Shown here: piece after piece, positions 62,428 to 64,000 of the stretch
Layout of the letters: each line of letters starts with the position of its first letter
Numbering within the stretch: position 1 is the stretch's first letter
Origin: Roseiarcus sp963832305
GTDB lineage: Bacteria; Pseudomonadota; Alphaproteobacteria; Rhizobiales; Beijerinckiaceae
NCBI GenBank assembly: GCA_963832305.1
Contig: CAWHTU010000014.1
Location: 335,674-399,673 of the forward strand
Direction of reading: 5' to 3'
Length of the DNA stretch: 64,000 bases
Translations under genes and position numbers: made by a program
Notes under the pieces: model-generated
The model's input: the letters and a program-made list of their open reading frames with translations, nothing else
Told to the model about the DNA's origin: nothing
Databases searched by the model: none

Positions 62428-64000
62428 ATGGCCGCAGCGAGCCGACCCGACAATGGACGCCCCGATCCGGATGCGCTTCTGGCGGCGTTCCGGCGGGAGA
62501 CTGTGGGCCGGCTGAAGGTGTTCCTCGGCGCCGCGCCCGGCGTCGGCAAGACCTACGCGATGTTGCAGAACGCGCGCCGCCTCAAGGACGAAGGCGTTGA
62601 CGTCGTTGTCGGCCTGGTCGAGACCCACGGCCGCGCCGAGACGAGCGCGCTCGTTCATGGGCTTGAAGTCCTGCCGCGTCGGAAGGTCGAGCACCATGGC
62701 CGGACGATCGAGGAATTCGATCTGGACGCGGCGCTGGCGCGCAAGCCCAAGCTGATCATCGTCGACGAACTCGCTCACACCAACTCCCCCGATGGCCGTC
62801 ACCCCAAGCGCTGGCAGGACGTGCAGGAGCTGCTCGACGCCGGCATTGACGTCTGGACGGCGCTCAACATCCAGCATCTCGAAAGCCTCGCCGACGTTGT
62901 CTCGCGCATCACCGGAGTTGTCGTGCGCGAGACCGTTCCCGACCGGGTGCTGCAGGAGGCCACCGACGTCGTTCTGGTCGATCTGACCCCCGACGAACTC
63001 ATCCAGCGCCTGCATGAGGGCAAGGTCTATGTGCCGGAGACGGCCCGGCGGGCGACCCAGAATTTCTTCACTCCCGGCAATCTGACCGCATTGCGGGAGC
63101 TCGCGCTTCGCCGCACCGCTGAGCGGGTCGACGACCAGATGGTCGACTATCTGCGCCAGAAAGCGATCGAGGGCCCTTGGGCGGCGTCGGAGCGCCTGCT
63201 CGCCTGCGTCGGGCCGGACGAAGTTTCGGAGCGCGTCATCAGGCGCGCGAGCCAGCTCGCGACCGGACTCAACGCGCCCTGGACAGCGGTTACGGTCGAG
63301 ACCCTGGGCCAGGCCGCTGACGCCAAGCGCGCCAATCGCCTCGCCAAGCTGTTCAGTCTGGCCGAACGTCTGGGCGCGGACGCGATACGGCTCCAGGGCG
63401 GCGACTACACCACCGAGCTCCTGAGGCTCGCCCGGCGCGAAAACGTAACACAGATCGTGTTGGGCCAATCGCGGGCAGGATTGTTGCGACGCATTTTCGG
63501 CCGGTCGTTGCCAGAGGCGCTGATGCGCCATGCCGGCGGCATCGAGATCCATGTCGTCCCCGGCGAAGAGGCGCCGACATCGCTGTGGCCGCGGCTAAGG
63601 CCTCTTGTCAACCGCAGGGGGCTTGGCGCCGAACTTGCCGCCGCGCTCGCCTCGGTTGCCTGCGCCGTCGCGGTCGGCGAAGCTGCTGACCGCGGTTCTC
63701 AAGCTTCCCAACCTTTCGATGATCTTCCTCACCGCGGTGCTGTTCAGCGCCGTGCGTTTCGGCACCCGAGCTGCGATCCTCGCCTCGCTTGCTTCGTTCG
63801 CCGCTTACAATTTCTTCTTCATCCCGCCGATCTACACGTTCACCGTGGCGCAGCCTCAGGAACTGTTCGCTCTCCTGATCTTTCTCGCCGTCGCGGTGTT
63901 CGCCGGATCGCTGACCGGGCGCATCCGCGACCAGCGGGAGACGGTGATCAGGAACGCAGAAGTCACCCAGTCGCTCTATGACTACTCGCGCAAGCTTTCC
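62428..64000 (+). CDS. kdpD: Sensor histidine kinase KdpD, truncated by the window edge and carrying one apparent frameshift
   Basis: The visible N-terminal half has the KdpD domain with Walker A VFLGAAPGVGKTYAM (31-45), LIIVDELAHTNSPDGRHPKRWQDV, and GIDVWTALNIQHLESLADVV. A USP-like domain follows, with IVLGQSRAGLLRRIFGRSL. After ASVACAVAVG the frame breaks: skipping one base at about 63679 restores KLLTAVLKLPNLSMIFLTAVLFSAVRFG and FAAYNFFFIPPIYTFTV, the four-helix membrane domain, to the right edge. Without the correction the sensor would lack membrane and kinase domains. KdpD controls the kdp operon through KdpE, which should lie beyond the window. Confidence 0.88.

Overview
This is a 64 kb stretch of a GC-rich chromosome with dense, short-spaced genes. 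I place it in Alphaproteobacteria, order Hyphomicrobiales (Rhizobiales). The best markers are the flagellar master regulator FtcR/Rem, a DUF1217 flagellar-region protein, an alphaproteobacterial Fe-type SodB and a Rhizobiales-style split corrinoid/C1 operon. A family such as Beijerinckiaceae or Methylocystaceae is only a guess. I saw no tRNA, rRNA, CRISPR array, insertion sequence or prophage.

Layout. 1-4.0 kb is the edge of a flagellar region: DUF1217 tail, a TPR/glycosyltransferase/DUF6165 fusion, a broken PilZ gene and ftcR. 4.2-5.6 kb is lpdA. 5.9-11.5 kb is a cell-surface glycan group: a GT2 with an AT-rich tail, two multi-membrane-pass glycosyltransferase-like proteins (one frameshifted) and a UDP-glucuronate decarboxylase making UDP-xylose. 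11.6-24.9 kb is mixed metabolism: enoyl-CoA hydratase with a truncated copy of its own 5' end upstream, aldo/keto reductase, SDR, EamA and MarC membrane proteins, a fatty acid hydroxylase-type protein, xylulokinase, a cold-shock protein, and a divergent pair (FAD amine oxidase / glutaryl-CoA dehydrogenase plus CoA transferase) that looks like lysine or pipecolate catabolism around a strong palindrome. 25-30 kb holds sodB, a universal stress protein and a ribose/xylose-type ABC importer. 30-37.6 kb holds ygfZ, a dihydroorotase, an Lrp regulator beside an EamA exporter, MaoC/SDR, an FMN reductase, a nitrilase-family amidase and a frameshifted DUF4331 gene.

37.9-44.3 kb is the most coherent system: seven genes on one strand encoding a stand-alone corrinoid protein, DUF1638, a 'virulence factor' family protein, a cysteine-rich MTHFR C-terminal (MetV-like) protein, MetF, a methyl-tetrahydrofolate:corrinoid methyltransferase and a 2Fe-2S/ASKHA corrinoid-reactivating ATPase. 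Together they can move a methyl group between a corrinoid and the folate pool and keep the cobalt active. The enzyme that handles the outside substrate (or homocysteine) is not here. The DUF1638 reading frame carries an inverted palindromic repeat pair at its N-terminus.

44.3-51 kb has ordinary housekeeping genes (DUF900 lipoprotein, DUF1328, GST, folC, ubiA, glk). 51.2-53.4 kb is a small, compositionally different restriction-modification island: C5 cytosine methyltransferase, GIY-YIG nuclease and Vsr. 53.5-57.4 kb has ppc and an EpsD-type PPIase lipoprotein. 57.8-64 kb is the high-affinity potassium operon kdpFABCD, with an extra 27-codon membrane peptide gene ahead of kdpF; kdpD runs off the right edge.

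Five otherwise well-conserved genes (PilZ, GT-C, SDR, DUF4331, kdpD) each carry one apparent single-base indel. The pattern may reflect sequencing or assembly error rather than real decay, so those calls should be read with that in mind.
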